NCBI GenBank assembly: GCA_017163975.1
Contig: JAFFSR010000239.1
Coordinates: forward strand, 3,162,001 to 3,226,000
Source of the DNA: Anastatus disparis
Taxonomy: Eukaryota > Arthropoda > Insecta > Hymenoptera > Eupelmidae
DNA length: 64,000 nt
Direction of reading: 5' to 3'
Below are positions 61,649 to 64,000 of the stretch, one piece after another. A model generated the notes under the pieces. That model was not told the origin of the DNA. It saw nothing but the letters and a program-made list of their open reading frames with translations, and made no database searches. The translations under genes and the position numbers were made by a program. Within the stretch, counting starts at the first letter, position 1. Each line of letters opens with the position of its first letter.

Positions 61649-62851
61649 GATCCCAGACACTCTACACTACTTGCTTAAGACTCATATAACGCTGTGCCGT
61701 TGATATACTTGAGCCCCAAAATTTATTCAAGCTTATATCTATGACAGTGTACTAAACTATTACAAAAAGGATTATAATGAGAAAAATGGTATTATGCACC
61801 TTATATTTTAGTTATAGAAATACTTTGACTTTTTTTACATTTTTTGTTTATTTCGAAGCTAGAGTTTGTGATTATTTAGTTATTGTTGAATAAAATTAAC
61901 TGATTTTATTAATATGAAGTTGTTTATTATTTATTGAACTAGAAAAGAGTTAAATGATATGAAGGAAATACATTAAACGTATATCAAAATTGAAATTAAT
62001 AGTAAATTTATACATTAATTAAATTAAACATAAATTACATAATTAACTTGATAAATTATATAATATATAATCGATGTAACTATTGTACAAGCTATTATAA
62101 TATTCATAAGATAAAATAAATACGATAATATCAATTGTCTATTAATATATATATAGATTTAAAGTATCTCTGGAGAGTCTCGTCCTTCTCAAGCTTAAAT
62201 TCCGTGGCTTCTCCCATAAATTTTAAACTAATACGACGTTACAGATTAAGGGAAATAGCTTTAAACATAAAATAGACCTTGAATATCGTTCTAAACGTTT
62301 CCATATATAGAAGCTAGTCTAAACTAGTGTCGATTTGAAAGCTATACGTGAGGAGGAGGATATATTGAGAGGATGAGGCCAATATACGGTAACAACAAAC
62401 GCTGTTGTCACATCATTGCTCATGCCCTAGGTGTATAGATGGTTCAAGAGAGAGAGAGTGTATAGTACAGTAGTAGCACTAGCGTTTTGGCTTGTACCTC
62501 TACATGTTGGCTGGGATCAGTTTGCACTTGAGTTCCACCTGGGACTCATACACGTATAGATATACGCATAGCCATACACATACAGTGAACTAAACTGAGC
62601 TTGCAAAGCTTCACAAAGGACAGAATGAGAGTGTTAGCAAGAGCGGGATAGAGAGAGAAAATGAAATACCTATATACGAAAGAGCATCTGTTTACTGAAA
62701 TGATCAAGTTACCGAAGGAGTAGTAGCAGTGGGTACCTGTGTAAGCTTTACTTGTACTACTCCCTACTTTACTTGCTTTGTTTCCTTCTAACGCTATCCT
62801 TTAACGTTTACTATTCAATGAAAACTATCTTAATTAACTTGTAGCCTCATT

Positions 62852-62873
62852 TATATATATATATATATATATA
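62852..62873. repeat. (TA)n microsatellite
   Basis: This is a TA run of about 22 bp in intron 2. Confidence 0.9.
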
Positions 62874-63638
62874 AAGCCAAACTTCGAATTAAGCGACATA
62901 CTCTCTTACTTTAGACTTGAATAACAATTAACTTAACAATTTATAAAGTTCTAATTTATCGTTGTATTTACTCACCAGTGACAATTATAGTTCTTGCAAA
63001 ATTCAAAGTAAGAGAATTTTTTTTTATTCACTTCAAAATTTTTTTTTTATCAAAAGTTTTACTCTGGAATAAAATTTTTAATTTGAAAGCATATTTCAAG
63101 ATCTTTTTTTTAATTTTAATATCGTAAGTCCTTTGCAGTGCGAAAAAAAGAAGATTGGATAATCACAAAATTTAATCTCAAGTCGTGAAGAGACGATTTT
63201 TTAATTATAATTATACATTTTACATTAATATTTGCTACTGTTACTCCGCGCATTCAACGTCACGCATAAAAGTTTATGAAATTCAAGTTTGCCGCATTGT
63301 TTAAGCAAAAGGCATATATTTCATTAAAAATATTCGAAGCAACAGTTTTTTTCAGTCAAACAATGTCCCATGATAAAGGAAGGAAACAACGTATAAATAA
63401 AATATTTATAATTCACAAAGACGAAAATTAAAATGCAAAGAATAAAGAAAACATAATCACTGATAAAAAAAAAGGGGTGGCATGTATATTTAATAAATGA
63501 TACTCTCAAGCTCAACGCGAAAATGCAAAAAGCGGCTTTACTATTAAAATAAAGAACTTTATAAATACTGGTCACAGAAGCTCGTTTACAAGCTATTGTC
63601 AAGGGTAAAGTTTAGGACAATGGAGAAAAGCAAGAGCT

Positions 63639-63642
<4 letters not shown>

Positions 63643-63669
<27 letters not shown>
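63643..63669. repeat. (CT)n microsatellite
   Basis: This is a CT run of about 27 bp followed by a short TGTGTTTGTGTG segment. Confidence 0.95.
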
Positions 63670-64000
63670 TTGTGTTTGTGTGTAAGAGAGAAAGAGAGAT
63701 AGGTAGTACTCTCGAATAGGATGGAACAGATGTACACAGTCAAAGACCATCGCTTCACTCTCGTCAAGAGTACTTCGCAAGCTACTACTAGTACTACTAG
63801 TGTTGGGTTGCTCCGAGCTATATGCCCCTGTGTATAACTATATGGATAAAGATGAAGAAAATATATGAAGTATATATGTATAAGCTTGTCATTTTAACGT
63901 TGCTGCTTTAAATATTTCTTTATGTATTTTAATAACGGGGAAAAGTTGAAAATTACAATGAAAATTGTTGTAGGAGTTATGTTTAACGACTTATCGATTA

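Larger units (their letters stand above)
60693..64000 (+). other. TMTC1: Intron 2 of the TMTC gene (5' part)
   Basis: The intron opens with GTAAGT and no acceptor-linked exon is recognised before the window ends. AT-rich filler is interrupted by mixed-composition blocks at about 61.2-61.7 and 62.15-62.83 kb. The minus-strand frame at 61215-61538 and the plus frame at 61381-61605 overlap each other and show no domain. The blocks could include regulatory DNA. Confidence 0.75.

Noticed and set aside
1..64000. CRISPR arrays, operons, prophage or bacterial defence systems
   Set aside because: The DNA is clearly from an animal nuclear genome. No regular direct repeat with unique spacers was seen, and the tandem units found belong to a foldback element.

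Overview
The window is eukaryotic nuclear DNA, AT-rich (roughly 70% by eye), and almost certainly from an insect. It has a split gene with canonical GT/AG introns, TATA and initiator core-promoter signals, dense TA/GA/CT/CA microsatellites, long polypurine and polypyrimidine runs, and no bacterial-style gene packing. The style of the non-coding DNA would fit a hymenopteran, but no marker gene here fixes the order, so that is only a guess.

One protein-coding gene can be supported: the 5' part of a TMTC-family gene (transmembrane and TPR repeat-containing protein O-mannosyltransferase, most like TMTC1), on the + strand. Coding exon 1 (8726-9150) encodes a histidine/glutamine- and serine-rich N-terminus, the first membrane segment and the conserved luminal HDD loop. 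Coding exon 2 (60515-60692) continues in exact phase with the next conserved membrane-loop block, ending HPIHTDA. They are separated by a 51,364-bp intron. A second intron opens at 60693 and runs off the window, so the rest of the membrane domain and all TPR repeats lie downstream.

Layout: 1-7379 is apparently gene-free 5' flanking DNA. 7380-7540 is a purine tract. 7608-7638 holds the best core promoter (TATA box 30 bp before an initiator), and 8236-8262 a second candidate. About 7638-8725 is presumptive 5' leader with short upstream ORFs. 9151-60514 is the giant intron 1, and 60693-64000 is the start of intron 2.

The structure that the gene does not explain is mostly inverted-repeat DNA inside intron 1. 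There is a 2.25-kb foldback element (about 54424-56672) with tandem subrepeats in one arm and an abutting partial duplicate. A nest of inverted repeats lies at 30934-32514, with a compact three-way-junction-like structured block ending in T6 just before it (30810-30912). Two roughly 0.5-0.6-kb elements are both flanked by TATATA (17555-18062 and 24028-24615). There is a 351-bp TIR element (34798-35148), and several clusters of perfect short hairpins. I found no convincing second gene, tRNA, rRNA, CRISPR array, viral gene or novel multi-gene system. The inverted-repeat elements are the most unusual content.
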